From the NCBI GenBank assembly GCA_963969495.1, contig OZ018318.1, forward strand, positions 99,207,357 through 99,271,356: DNA of 64,000 bases, given 5' to 3'. This stretch comes from Ceratothoa steindachneri (taxonomy: Eukaryota > Arthropoda > Malacostraca > Isopoda > Cymothoidae). Made by a program: the position numbers and the translations under genes. Under the pieces are notes generated by a model. It did no database searches and was not told the DNA's origin. It saw nothing but the letters and a program-made list of their open reading frames with translations. This document shows positions 34,543-46,829 of this stretch, in pieces. Position 1 is the first letter of the stretch, and each line of letters begins with the position of its first letter.

Positions 34543-35300
34543 TTATATTTTTTTAATGCAAGAGTACATTTCTCTCCCATTTTAAAAAAATTAAGGTTAA
34601 TAGACATAAGTCACGTGCTCACAATTATTTCAATAATCATTGTTATATTGTTGGTGATTTTAATATCAATTATTTGGAAGGCCCTCATCCGATTGCACGA
34701 TGGATCCTTTCTCATCGGTTTCAACAGTGAGTCCAATCAGCTATACATGAGGAAGGAGGCCTTCTTGATCATACGCATGTTAAGTGTCCTAACAACAAAG
34801 TAGCTATAGCATAGTTATATGAAACAGGAAGCCTGCCTGTCACTTCCATACTTAGGAAACACATTTGCATTAGATTAGATAGATAGATCTATATACAATA
34901 GATAGACAAATAGATACGAATTAAACGCTTAGCAGTTTAATAAAGTTTACTTTCTTTCTCAAAAAAGGTTCAACTGTTCTTTGTATCCGACTCTCTCATC
35001 TGCTGACAAAACTCTGTATTTCATTTTTCCGAAATCTCAATGATGTTGCAGCAGAAATCGTGCCGTGTAAGCATTAAAACCAAGGCACTGGTGAAAAAAC
35101 TGCTTCTTCTTAAATATTTCGAAAAAAAAAAGGAATATGTTATACGGTCAAAAACCCTTTCTGCTTGAGGTCATACGTTTCCGAGGCCACCCACTTTTTA
35201 AGATAGGTTAGGAAAAGTGTATACTCGCTCTATGGTCATGAAAGTAGCAAATAATCAGGCAGTGTTAGAAATTTACCGGCCCTTCTTAGGTTAGTAATTG
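34540..35300. other. AT-rich DNA, nothing recognised
   Basis: A short imperfect (GATA) patch lies at 34877-34920. The open frame 34429-34803 is only a read-through of the microsatellite. Confidence 0.4.
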
Positions 35301-35820
35301 GTAAACCCACTTACAAATCTGTGAAAACTCTTCCCGCGTAACATAAGATCGGGAGCCATCCATTAAACTAGCTCATAGCTCCTCCCAAGTAGTATCCTAT
35401 TGGTAGACCCCTTTAAAGGTGAGCCCCTCCTCTTCTCATATAAAACCCTCTAGAACTTTAGATCAGAGGGATTCGGAGTAAATCTCGTACTTTGAATAAA
35501 GCTAAGCCATACCACTCCTTTTGCTCTCGGCCACTGCGTCGTACCGAGTTTCGAAGACGGGCCAGCAAATTATTTAGAATTGCTGTGATCACTGAGGGTC
35601 ACCGCCCTTCTTGCACGATCGAACCCCTTTCAAGAATCATCATTGAATGTCAGCTTGCGACGTGTACCAAACTACCAGGCAGTCCTTTCCCATCAAGAAG
35701 GATTCCGTTGCCTCGTCTGCCTGATCACCTTGACTTTGTGCCCCATCTACCGACTGAGAGTCATTGGCACTATTGTTACAAGGTCAGAAGGGAGCACTAA
35801 ATCCACATGTATGTTAAATC
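35300..35820 (+). mobile_element. LTR-like block with promoter and polyadenylation signals
   Basis: CATATAAAACCCTCTAGAAC (about 35437) is a strong TATA-type promoter context, followed 50-60 bp later by GAATAAAGC (about 35493). A GC-rich unique segment follows with no gag or pol. The order and spacing are those of a compact retrotransposon LTR. The ends are unresolved. Confidence 0.4.
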
Positions 35821-36655
35821 CAATTTCATTCCTAGAGTTCATTTACATTGGCCTTATTATTCTGATCATGGTGCTGTTTGCATTGAAAGGAAGTACTTTC
35901 AAAATTAATAGTTTAAGCCAATGTCATTTATTAAGTCAAAAGTTTATTTTTAGTAAACATCTTCATATCGTTTTGTTTATTTACATTAATAAACTGTAGT
36001 CAACTTAATGCATGAAGAAAAATTTCATTCAATCATTAAAACTTTTTAAAATTCATTGAAAAGTAAAATGGTTACCATGCGACGGACCGACATAGTAACT
36101 TATAGAGTCGTGTGCGCGCGACTAAAAATTATTTTAGGAAGAGAAATAAGCATAATGAAAAAAGGGGAACCATTTTTCTTTCTCCTATTTATGTTATTTC
36201 TTTGATGCTATTTTATTTTTACATTTAAGTCCTTTGCATTGGACGTCTAATGTAACGTTGATGGAAATTGTTACATTAAATTTTATAAATAACCTCTGGT
36301 TTTGAGGAGTATTTTGTAACTATTCGTTATAAACGAGAATCATATTTAAATAAATCATTAATCTTAAATTCTTTGAGAATTGTGTGGAGTGATTACAAAT
36401 GACATTTTAAATAGTAAATTCGCCATTTTGGTCTATAAATGGTTATCGGGTGATATATTATAAAAATGACTTTTCACCTAATTTCTCACGAAGTTGTAAA
36501 CGTAAGGATGGCGACATAATTTAATACCAAATATTGTAGGTATATAGAATCAATTTATTTTCTAACTATTATGAAACAACCATTCGTAAGGGACGAAGAA
36601 TCATTCATAGACACCATCAAAGTATAAAAAAGAAATTCTATTTATGTTAGTATGT
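35820..36655. other. AT-rich DNA, nothing recognised
   Basis: No gene or repeat family identified. Confidence 0.4.
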
Positions 36656-36662
36656 ATATAAT

Positions 36663-37780
36663 ATTATGGCCAAAGATTTTGAGACTACTATTTTCATATA
36701 AGAAAATTAATAAAAGTAGTCAAATGTTCCATTTTGTTTTAGTGTGTTTCTATGATAATTTGAAGGTGAAATATTCATGAATTTAGATCCCAAATTAATT
36801 TTATTAGTAAATACAGTCAATAGAAGCGCGCAATACATATTTACGATGATGTCCCCTCTAATTTAGACTGCTTTAATTCGTCTTAACATTCTGCAGGCCA
36901 AATTTCCGATGACATCTTGACTGATATTGATCCATATTTGTCCAATAAGCTCGCAATTGTTCACTGTTGGATGGCTTTTGTTTATCAAACGGAGGTTTCA
37001 TTATTACTCGCAGATTCTCAATTCAGATCAAATCTAGTGAATTACCGGGCCAAGGTCCTAAAGGTTCGATGTTAGTTTAGAAAAAGAACTTAGTATTTGT
37101 TTTTGCTTTGAGAGAAGGTGCGCCATTAGGAGGAAAATACAGTTACCATCTGTTTAAAAATTTGTTAGTACTACTGTTCCCTTAGTTGAGAAGCAGACTC
37201 AGTCATGGAGAGTGTCTAGATGGTTCAAGTTGGACACAACTCAGGACACGTGAAAGCGGTCCCCTTTCTCCTCCTAAGAAGTGACATACCAGAAGCTCGA
37301 TACAGCCGGAAGACAGCTTAAAGAATACCACTTCACCTGACTCTCCAATAGTTCATTTATTATATTTACTACAAAAGTGGAGCCTATCCTTAAGGTTTAT
37401 TTTGGGCAGATGAGGCTTTTCGCATCCAATATCTACTTAAGACCTTTGTCGAAAATTTACTACCTCATTGTGCGTCCTGAAGCATTCGCAATGCTCCTTT
37501 CCAATAGTGAGCAAACTTGTCACTGGAGGCAACCCGATCTTTAGTATGGAACCTAACCAGGAGCTGATCTTGGCTTTCATACGAAGTTTTGGGGGGTCTA
37601 GAAGACTTCTACACAGGAGTGGAGCTTTTTATTAAAGATATTAATGATCCAAAAGATGTTGCTCCTTCATGCAATACCCTTTAGCAACTATCTTCTTGCA
37701 TTTCAGGCCACTTTAGTGCAGAGCAACAATGGTCTACGCTTTTGGGGAAAGTACTTTTTTTGAGAAGTGAAAAAGATTCA
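36663..37780 (-). mobile_element. Tc1-like transposon, second copy, minus strand
   Basis: TATGGCCAAAGATTTTGAGA at 36664 is the TIR of the Tc1 element at 4.2 kb. Reverse-complemented, the interior matches that element throughout: GCATTTTGTTTTAGTRTGTT near the 3' end, the GNS.DLI.IENL segment near 37060-37030, the GTTAGGAGGAGAAA segment (rc of about 37280), and the AGCAACWTYTKGATCAT segment (rc of about 37660). Its 5' TIR (near 37780-37840) is too diverged to place. It is more decayed than the first copy. Confidence 0.8.
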
Positions 37781-37849
37781 AATATTTATTTTACAAAAGA
37801 TATTAAGAAATAGATAATGATTTCAAATCATCATTTGTAAGAAAAATGG

Positions 37850-38235
37850 ACCATGCCCTACTCCTCAATTGCAGCTTACGTACGTTTGGCTCTCCATCTC
37901 TTAATGATGCATCTTTGGAGGGATAGACCTTCTCACGCCCCTTTTTACCATCTTATGCGAATTTTATTCAAACCAATTTTGTCATTCTGTCGGACATCGG
38001 AAAAGCATTCCTCCAAATCAATTAAAATTTATAAAAGACAGAAATCGCTTCTGTTTATTCGGGGTGAAGAATGGTGAAATTGTTACATATCGCTACTGTT
38101 CTCTCGTTTTCGGATTTAATTCCTCCCCCTTTATACTTAATTACATCTTAATTACCACCTCAGATCCTATTTTCTCAAGGAAATATAGCTAGAAGCAAAC
38201 AAAATTATGTAACAGGGAGGCTTAAAGTTGAGATC
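37850..38235. other. Unassigned DNA
   Basis: The frame 37853-38077 has no recognisable family and may be the left continuation of the pol relic that follows. Confidence 0.3.
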
Positions 38236-38239
38236 GTGG

Positions 38240-38965
38240 AACACGAACCATCCTGGTCTCAAACAACTTTTCAAAGAAGATAATATATCGGAAATTCATG
38301 GCACTGGGACTGAGCGTGTCTCGAGTACCATTACGAATTAGAAACTGTCCTTCTGTCAACAATCCCTCCCTCTTTTGACCTCATCGCAAAAACTAAAAGA
38401 AGAATACTCTCTCAAATTTCCAAAGTAGGTGATCCGTTGGGGAGTGTATCTGCCTGGGACAATTAAGGGCCGACTACTGATGAAGAATCTATGGTCTAAA
38501 AATGTTGATTAGGATTCTGAAGTAGGCAAAACCGAGGCGAAAGCATAGGAGTCCTTTTGTGAAATTGGTGAAGTTTGGGGATGTGAAAACTGCGCGGTTC
38601 GCTTTGGAGCACGACAATAAAGCCGAACTCAAGGTATTTTATGATGTTAGTAAAGCTTGTTATGGGTTTGTCATCTATGCTTTGCACTTTAACGAATCCC
38701 ACCTCATATTTTCAAAATCCAAATTTTCCCTATTCCCGCGACAACGCTCCTTCCTTGGAATTAATGGAAGTCGTTCTTGCCTTCAAATCCCTCCCCCTCA
38801 TCCCTGAGTCTTTCTCTCACTTTTTCAGATCTATTGAGATCTTGGTTGACGCTCAGATTGTATTGTGTTGGATTGTCGATGACATAAATAAATTAAAACA
38901 AAAGTCGGTGTTTGTCAAAAATCGACAGCAAGATATCAAATTGTCCAAGAAAAAAATTACTTCTA
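38240..38965 (+). mobile_element. BEL/Pao-type retrotransposon pol relic (RT end and RNase H)
   Basis: KRRILSQISKVGDPLG (38393-38442) matches the BEL/Pao block normally read KR.ILS.IS.IFDPLG at the end of the RT. Further on, ELKVFYDVSKACYGFVIYAL (about 38605-38670) is an RNase H start (family form: F.DAS..AYG). In the next frame SLELMEVVLAFKSLPLI is followed by ILVDAQIVLCWI and SVFVKNRQQDI (38740-38940), also typical of BEL/Pao. Frameshifts and stops break it. The relic ends where the left terminal sequence of PLE 2 begins (about 39070). No LTR or integrase was identified beside it. Confidence 0.78.
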
Positions 38966-39295
38966 AATATCAAATCGACGTTTCAATGCAGGAAATAGTT
39001 GGTAGAAACGACGGAAGACAAAAACATAGTTGAAGAAACGCGTGTGATCCATAGTAATAATGAAAAAACTCACAAAGTGGCACGTGAGGAAAGCAATAAT
39101 ATGAAAATTAACCCACAGGAAAATGAAAAAAATGAATCCAAGCACTTTCGACCTATATTTGCAAGTTCATTTTCGAGGAATAGCATGAAAATAGAGAAGA
39201 TAACTATTCCCTGCATTGAAACCTATTGTTAAAGGGTATCGTGCAAGTTTGCTCCGTGCTCATCACATGAAGATCAAGCTTATTTTCCTCAAGAA

Positions 39296-40015
39296 GTGTC
39301 AAGTGAAAAAGTCATACCTACTTCTTTCATTGGTAACGTATACATGGAGTTTGATGGCTTTACCCTCGGAGAAATTGAGCGCATTCTTCTCTCTAAATGC
39401 ATTTCACTCTTAAAATACGAAACTTTGATTGCGTTCAAGAAGGTCAATTCAGGACGTCATATTTTTACTTCTAATATTCGTTGTCTTTGGTCTGGAGTGA
39501 TCCAAGATTCCATCTTTGGGACCCTTCGAAGAAGCTGTTCAAATTTAGATGATAAATTGGATCGCAAACTACAACGTCTCATATTGAATAGCAGATGGAC
39601 CAAGAAGAGTCGACCAGAAACAGTAGTAGTCAACCTCTCCAATCAAGATCTCGACGCAACTACTACTACTGCCCTTGTATTTGGGTTGAAATTCTCCATT
39701 CCTTCTATACCATCTGCTGTGTTTATTGCTCAAAGCTTTGCTCATTGGTCAAAATATTGTGATATCCCTAGTGATTTAATTCCGACCGCGAAGGGTTGTG
39801 TTCATCAGTCCTTATCTAGGCCTATCCTTTTAAATTATCCTCTGCCTTTTCATCGTGCTATATCTAATATTCGAAAAAGTCCCTCTATACATATTACGAA
39901 AGCAGACAAATCTGGTGACATTGTTACTATGGACAAAGTGAATTATATTAAAAAAATGAACTTATTATTAGAAGCTGAATCTACTTATGATGTGCTACAA
40001 AAAAAACTACATTAA
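39296..40015 (+). pseudogene. PLE 2 N-terminal region
   Basis: A 239-codon open frame. VVVNLSNQDLDATTTTALVF followed by GLKFSIPSIPS is the PLE N-terminal motif (N-S...L......L..GL.F.P.P). IHITKADKSGDIVTMDKVNY then corresponds to the PLE RT1 block (form: I..ADKGG..V.MD...Y). The frame stops after YDVLQKKLH and resumes in another frame at about 40020 as part of the same protein. It lies upstream of the catalytic domain and probably helps bind template RNA. Confidence 0.83.
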
Positions 40016-40089
40016 CGACTAACAGTGAATTTCCTAAAAACATTCGATCCCTTTTAAAAAAAATTTCCTATTTAATTACTAAATTTAAA

Positions 40090-41126
40090 TCTAGCAACGC
40101 CTCTCTGCCATATATGTACGGTTTGGTTAAAACTCATAAACCTACTAATCCTATGCGCCCCATTATAAGTTCGTTAGGCTATGCTTCATATTCCTTATTA
40201 AAATGGCTTGCGAATCACTTAACCCCGCTTGTGGGTTCCATCTCCCAATCTCATATTAAAAATAGTTTTGAACTTATAGAGAAGCTTAATATAATACTTT
40301 ACTCCAACAATTTCATTCTTGTCAGCTTTGATGTTTGTTCTTTGTTTATTAAAGTTCCCTTAGACGATCTTCTTCCTCTCCTTTGCGAATAAATTAAAAT
40401 AATTTAGATCTCCCTGTACCGGTCAATACTTTCCTAAGTCTTATTTCTCTTTGTGCTAAAAATTTTAAGTTTTCATTCAATGATAAATTCTACCTTAAAA
40501 AAATTCGGTTTTCCGATATGGGTTGTCTATCTCCCACCCTCTCTAATTTATATATGGAATTCTTTGAGACGTTATTATTGCCCCAAATCCTTGAATTTCC
40601 TATTGTATGGTACCGTTACATTAATGATATTATATGCCTTTGCCCCTCCTCAAAAGATATTCACAATTTTCTATATAATCTTAATTCTCTAATCCCTTCT
40701 ATTAAATTTACAGTTGAAATTGAGGAAAATGGGACTCTTCCTTTTCTTGACCTTTTGATACATAGAAAGCCGTCAGGTTTTAAATTATCTGTTTATCGCA
40801 AACTGTCTAACTCCAGTTCATATTTTCACTTTTATTCTTATCATAGTATTAAAATTGAACGGTCTGTATTCACTTTTATGTTTCTGTGTGCATTACGCCT
40901 TGTTAGCCTAGAATTTTTGGATAAGGAATTGTCCAATCTCTTTGAAATATGTAAGAAACTTTGTTCCCCTCGTCAATTTTTACATACTTCATTAAACTTT
41001 GCAAAGAGAACTTTTTATAGAACTGATAACCTCTGGTTTTTAATTACAAAAATTATCTTATCTTTCCATACTTTGAACCATTTTTTTGTCTCACCCGTAT
41101 TTTTAAGCAACTTAATATCTCTGTAA
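40090..41126 (+). pseudogene. PLE 2 reverse transcriptase core, catalytic Asp changed
   Basis: The first piece (40114-40392) has YGLVKTHKPTNPMRPIISSL, the PLE fingers motif, and LVSFDVCSLFIKVPLDDLL, motif A with its catalytic aspartate. After a stop and shift, the second piece (40518-41126, 202 codons) begins MGCLSPTLSNLYMEFFE (form: MG.PLSP.LA..YM) and contains YRYINDIICLCPS where the active-site YxDD should be. The first aspartate is Asn (YIND), which should abolish polymerase activity. LPFLDLLIHRKPSGFKLSVY follows, the PLE block usually read FLD..I.R......VYRKPT. The thumb continues to about 41126. Confidence 0.87.
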
Positions 41127-41179
41127 ATTTTAGATATGAATCCACTTTATATAAAATGTGAGTCCACAATAATACAAGA

Positions 41180-41475
41180 CAAAAAGGTTGAGTATATTCT
41201 ATAGAATGTTCTATTTGTAATTTACCTTCCCTCGGGCAAACTGGTAAATCTTTATCTACTAGAATTTACCAACATAAGTATAATATTAGAAGAGGTGAAA
41301 TAAACAGCGATTTATTTTGGCATTTATCTGAAAATAACCACCCTCATTGACTGGAATTCTGAAAAATTCCTTTATCATTCCGCCGATTTCACAAAAAGAA
41401 ATATTGTCGAGTGTTCCTTAATTGGCATCTTACCTGGCTTGTTTAAACTCGACCCTGTTAGAAAAAAATTGTAAT
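41180..41475 (+). pseudogene. PLE 2 GIY-YIG endonuclease relic
   Basis: After a short linker, VYSIECSICNLPSLGQTGKS (about 41190-41250) is the start of the GIY-YIG domain: the first half (normally VYKI.C..C...Y.G.T.R.L) is recognisable, although the tyrosine-glycine pair reads SLG. STRIYQHKYNIRRGEI and FWHLSENNHPH follow, containing the catalytic Arg and His positions. Stops interrupt the frame. The protein ends near 41475 with LDPVRKKL. Such domains nick the target for priming. Confidence 0.75.
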
Positions 41476-41921
41476 AAAGGAAATAACTTCATAAATTTCG
41501 CCTGTTGTCACTCTTTATTAGTGTAATATCATTCGCATTGCCTCCTTCACCACGTGTCTTTGTTATGCCTGTGTATTAACTCTTAGCCCTAAATGTTTTC
41601 GCTCTAATGATAATCCTCTAAAATGTTTTTCTTTTTTTATCCAACCATATTCCATTCATATACATGGCGTTGTTGTGTGTATATTGTTTTAGGGATGCAT
41701 ATGTCTGTTATTAGTTGCCTATTGTTCTTTTTCCTGGTATTTTTCTGTCGTGTTTTTGTGTTTTTTCCATTGGTCTATACTATGTGATGGGCGTTCCCTA
41801 CGTATCTTTGTACCCTACATAAGGTTGTCTTCTACATTTTCATGCTATTCCTTGAAAATGAACTTGCAAATATAGTTCGAAAGTGCTTGGATTCCATTTT
41901 TTAATTTTCCTGTCGGTTAAT

Positions 41922-42275
<354 letters not shown>

Positions 42276-42589
42276 CGGTATACAATGAATTCCTTTATTT
42301 CCTTAATTTTTTTTTTTAGTTTTGTATAATCGTAAGATAAACTCACTCTCGGCCAGTGAGCCACACTTAATGGTATCATAGAAAAAAGAAATATTCTTCT
42401 GCAACCATGCCCTAGCATTATATAAACTTGTGTATATGTATGGTTCCCCATTCCTCCCCACACACACCAAATAGCTTAACTATTTTGTACTTGGCTCCAT
42501 TTTTGAAAATTTGTCCTAAGTATTCTCAACTTTATCCGCTATAGTCATGTAAACTTTAAGTTAGAATCCCCCCCCCCCATTAATCATCT

Positions 42590-43480
42590 TCCGATGTTAC
42601 TTCTCAACATGAAGTTTCATCTGGGGATGGAGAAGTGTCGGAGATCAGAGAGAAAGAGAAAACAGACACTTAGCCCTCCCTTTTTGTCTGCGTTAATGGA
42701 AGTGCGTTATCACGAGACGCCTTGGTGGCCTGAAAACCTGCCATCTCAGAAACCCGCGATAAACTTGAGAGCCCGAAAAGGTCCCATTGGAAGTCGGACA
42801 AAGTTTCGCCTCGCCGGCTTAGGAACCTTCCCACGATGGTGCTAATAGGGCTAGACAACCCTCGCCTACCAATGCGTCGGACCCTGGGACCCTCTCCTTT
42901 GGACGGAGAGGGTAAAACCCCATTCGAATCCACTATAAATCCTCCGTCACCTGCGCGCCCCGTCAGTATCCGCCGCCTTCCCGCCCCGTCATTATCCGCT
43001 GCATGCCCACCCCGTCAGTACCTGCCGTCTGCATTTCCCACTTCGTACCCGCTATTGAACTCTGCCTAATTCCTCGCAGAACTCCTCAAGCTCCAGGTAT
43101 TCTCATTAAATTCGCGCGTGTCTAACCCGTACTCGATGTTACCCGCTCCGCAAATGCAACACGCCCAGTCTAGACTCGGTGTTCTAAACCCAAAGGCAAG
43201 ATCTAAATTCATCCCGTTAGTAGTCATTGTCAAAAAACTATTATTTGAACTTTGCGCCAAGGCAAGGATTACTCCCTCGAATTAAATCTTGAAGGTAACA
43301 GCAGAGTGCTCTCTCTACTCCCCACCTCCTCAATGTAATCCTTCATCCTCGCCTTCGTGTACGCTCAAGGTCATTCGAGCGACCCTTCGGTCAGTATTGT
43401 TCGTTTGTGTGTACGGCGACCGTCCCTGCCAAGTCTCTACCGCCCCCCCTTTAAGTAGCTGAGACTCGTGTTCATCTATT
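42590..43480 (+). mobile_element. LTR-like GC-rich block
   Basis: A GC-rich island in AT-rich surroundings with CCACTATAAATCCTCC (about 42940) as a TATA context. It is followed by short tandem CCCCGTCAGTATCCGCCG-like repeats (42958-43025: four imperfect copies of CGCCCCGTCAGTAYCYGCY) and a leader-like region ending near 43450. This could be an LTR with tandem U5 repeats, or an unrelated promoter island. No coding region was recognised. Confidence 0.4.
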
Positions 43481-43689
43481 GTGTTATCTAGCTTGTTTCA
43501 AAACCCCTTTTTTACCTTTGTAAAAATAATATTAATTTGCATATTAGTAAAAGTTATTTTTGTTCCCGTTTTTATATTATCCCGGAACCTACAAGATAGC
43601 CGACTATTTGGCCAACCTAAAATTCAGGTAATTTGCACTCTGTATTATAAATCTCACAAGCACACAGCCGTCATCTCTCTTGGCTGAAA

Positions 43690-43900
43690 AATGCAGGGAA
43701 AGTTTAACTCGACCCTATTCTACGACAAACTCCATACACGCATCCCTGGTAAAAAGTGAATTTACATCAAGTGAGAAAATGTCTATATTTATTAATATCC
43801 TCATTGGTAGATTTATTTTTTTCGATAAAGTCAACTATAATTGGGGTTCCTGAAGTGCTTCCTAAACTGAGATAAATACGAGCCAACTTATTGTGTTAAT
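43690..43900 (-). mobile_element. PLE scrap (RT motif A region), minus strand
   Basis: On the minus strand about 43790-43735 reads FSLDVNSLFTRDACMEFVVE, resembling PLE motif A (SFDV.SLFT.VP...). The surrounding sequence is too decayed to follow. Weak single-motif evidence. Confidence 0.4.
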
Positions 43901-44664
43901 AGGATGGGAATTAACCATAGAGATAATGAATCGTAGAGGACCCGCCAGTAAAATGTTTAGGCTCTATTGTTAATCCTTTAATCCCACGTAATCCGATACT
44001 GATCTCGCGGAAAGACACTGTGTACACAGTAACCTTGTATTATTATGTACACAAAAATCATATGAATTCACATAAAAATCGTGCATACTCATTTTTGTTT
44101 AAGTATTTTTAAATTCCAGGAACAATACTCAAGGAACGCCTCCCTCAAGATCGCACGCTCTCCCATTCTTGCACAGAGTTCAACCTGTACGCCCTCATTT
44201 TTCACGAGCTGAAGCAATCTTAATACTCGCCGACTGCATCCTCACTCGAGAATCCAATCACGCTACTCCTCAAATACACACGCACCTATGAACTTGGTAG
44301 GGCGGTGAGAGAGTAGAGCGACCCATTGGAGTGCTAAAAATCTAGCAACCTCAAACTCTCGAATGCAAGCTCTCAATTTCATTTTTATTATCAATACAAA
44401 CTTAGTCAACCCTTTCATCTTTCAACCTCATTTATTTTATATTAATACCTATGGTTCTAAAGACAGTCCGTTATTACAAACATAATCTTCCTCCATCACA
44501 ACCTCGCCCAGGAGCAGATTAACAGGATAAAAAAGTAGCATAAGCTACGGGCCACGCACTTTAGAGGGCTTCGGACTTAGAAGTTTCAAGCTATCTGGTG
44601 AAATCGGCATCTCACGATCTGGAAACCTTATCATCATTCAATTAATCATCATTTGAAGTAACAT

Positions 44665-44670
<6 letters not shown>
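43900..44670. other. Unassigned DNA, in part GC-rich
   Basis: The stretch 44110-44350 is richer in G+C (CACGCTCTCCCATTC, CTCACTCGAGAATCC) and could belong to another LTR. Not assigned. Confidence 0.3.

Positions 44671-44671
<1 letters not shown>

Positions 44672-44719
<48 letters not shown>
44672..44719. repeat. (TA)n microsatellite
   Basis: About 24 TA units. Confidence 0.97.
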
Positions 44720-44722
<3 letters not shown>

Positions 44723-45159
44723 ATTAAATTTCCCAAATATGTCCTTAGATAATTTTTCTCATATTTTTCTGGGTATAACATTACATTGGCCATAAAGTCC
44801 TCACTTAGGAAGCGAAAAGAAAACAACAAAATTTTATGGAGCAACACCAACATTTATTCCACAAAATAAAGTCCATCATTCATAATAAAGTCCATAATTT
44901 TAACTGCGTGAGTAGTACGCTACAAAACCGCTTCAAAGGACGAGAGCCTACGACCCATGGCCACCTTGCCAGTCAAAATATTCGTGGAAGGATGAGGTAA
45001 AGGCTCATATGAGGTAAAGCCTTCTCCAATAAGCCTTCGAAGGCAGCAACACGCAGGTTTTTGTCCCCAGAAAGGCTACGGTCAATCCCACGAGGGACTT
45101 TTGCTCAAAGAAGTCACCCTCATCCCCTTCTAGCTATACCTTGAGGGCATAATTCTTCA

Positions 45160-45999
45160 ATGGAATTGCTTTGGAATCTGGACTAGTTGGGACAAGTTGG
45201 AGATGCTCATCTCCTTCCGTCCACCCTTAGCTGTATATATTAGGAAGACTAGGCTAGTCGCCTGTCCCATGCCCATCTTTGAAGGGTATAAGGAATTTGC
45301 AACCCCAGATCCACGGGATGAGTCCCGCACAGCTGGACGCACAATTTACAGTCAACATGATGTATCTGTTCTTTCTATGGCTTTAAATACCTCGTATCAA
45401 GTAGTGTTAGTGCAACTACACCTTTATTTTTATTCTTTAATTGTTTATTCAAACCTTAGCTTGCCTCGATGTGGCGGAATTCCGCCATGTCGTGGCAAGC
45501 CCTTTCTCCCGCACTTTTTGGGAAATAAACGAACAATCCAAGAGGCCAGGTTCTGCTGGACCGGGTAAAAGAGTTAGAGATTAGTGTCGCAAATTTGGAT
45601 GAATTCACTTATCAGTGCTTATTAACCACTTCTCTAGACTCAGTGTCTAATTTGGGGTAAGAGGTAGTCGAAAAGCTTCATGGTAGTGATCAGTTTCCTA
45701 TCAAAATATCCTTTGTCGGGACGCGGCCTCCTGAGAAACGAACTCGCTGGTGCTTGTGGAGGGCTTTGTTGCAAGTATTCATGGACAATATCGATTTTTC
45801 TATCACAGTCGATAAGTATTTGTCAGTTGTTGAGGCAGTTGATTTTTGCTCCAGCACTCTCATCGCTTTAGGCCTGACTGATATTTCTCCAACGTTTATG
45901 GATTGGCCGAATGTGAGACTTTCAGTCAGAGAGAAGCGATATGAGTTTATGTGGTACAAATGCCGCCTGAACGATTTCGCTGTTGGTGAAATTCGTTGA
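45160..45999 (+). pseudogene. LINE APE-type endonuclease fragment
   Basis: LQWNCFGI..SWDKLEMLI matches the first APE block of LINEs (LQWN..G...K..EL..L). The next frame has YIRKTRLVACPMPIFEGYKE (45197 frame), standing where the catalytic ..QET.L block occurs, then DESRTAGRTIYSQHDVSV where R.GG..I occurs. At about 45678 GSDQFPI matches GSDHFPI, with the catalytic His changed to Gln. WRALLQVFMDNIDFSITVDK and beyond (45754-45999) would be the linker after the endonuclease. A large inverted-repeat hairpin interrupts it at 45459-45500. The enzyme would be inactive. Confidence 0.72.
45459..45500. repeat. 42-bp near-perfect hairpin
   Basis: GCTTGCCTCGATGTGGCGGAA is followed at once by its near-exact reverse complement (TTCCGCCATGTCGTGGCAAGC): 18 of 21 pairs, no spacer, centred on GGAATTCC. 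It lies within the endonuclease relic, so it may be a small inserted element. Confidence 0.85.
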
Positions 46000-46829
46000 G
46001 GCGCAATATTAGCAGCACTAGAGTATCTTGTACAAATAACAATATGCAAATAACAACAATAAAAATTTCAAGGGCTAAAAAAATTACAAAATAAAAAACA
46101 AAGCAAAAAGTCAAGAAGAAAGCACGCTCTGGCGTCGAGGGTAGGCCCGCCTTTCCCTGGCTCAGGAACATGCGACCCACAACAAAAAGTCAAATAAAAT
46201 GGAGGAAGCCAACCTCCCCCCCCAAAAAACAAATCGTAAAGTCTACAAGTCAGTGTGCACGAATCTATCCCGAGTACAATTGACAAGCGGTAGCAATCCC
46301 ACTCGCCCCGGTACGAGGATAGGTAACATGTTTGAAGATCGACCAGATTGGGATATTCAACAAGAATGTGCCGAACAGTCTGAGGGAAAACTTAGTCGTT
46401 ACAGTAAGGGGCAGGCGAGCGCTCTATCAAATAGCGGTGCGTTCCAAGAGTGTGTCAAATTCGGAGACGACAGAAAGCAACCTGAATCCGTCATGGCATT
46501 GGGGGATAGGTCTATGGGAACAGTCGTGGCGCAATGGCACGCAACTTTAAGTTTCTCTCGACCGACTCATATCTTCTTTGCCAAGCAGCCCGTATTCCAG
46601 CCATGTAATTAGTGTGAGGAAGAGCAAAACGCTGGTCTGGTCACCCAGTCCTCGAAGACTCTTTGGCGCTTTAATCGGCGCGCTCCGCCACGCCTCTACT
46701 TGCCAAATTTCTATAACACACTAAGTACAGCGTTTGCATTTCTTTGATACCTTGTCGTGTGACACTGTAGTATTGTCAATTTACACCGGGATATTCTGAG
46801 CGATGGGCCTGTCTCTACGATCGAGTTTC

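Noticed and set aside
46199..46612. 137-codon frame as a host gene
   Set aside because: No recognisable domain; it lies inside a rearranged LINE relic and the sequence composition gives no support.
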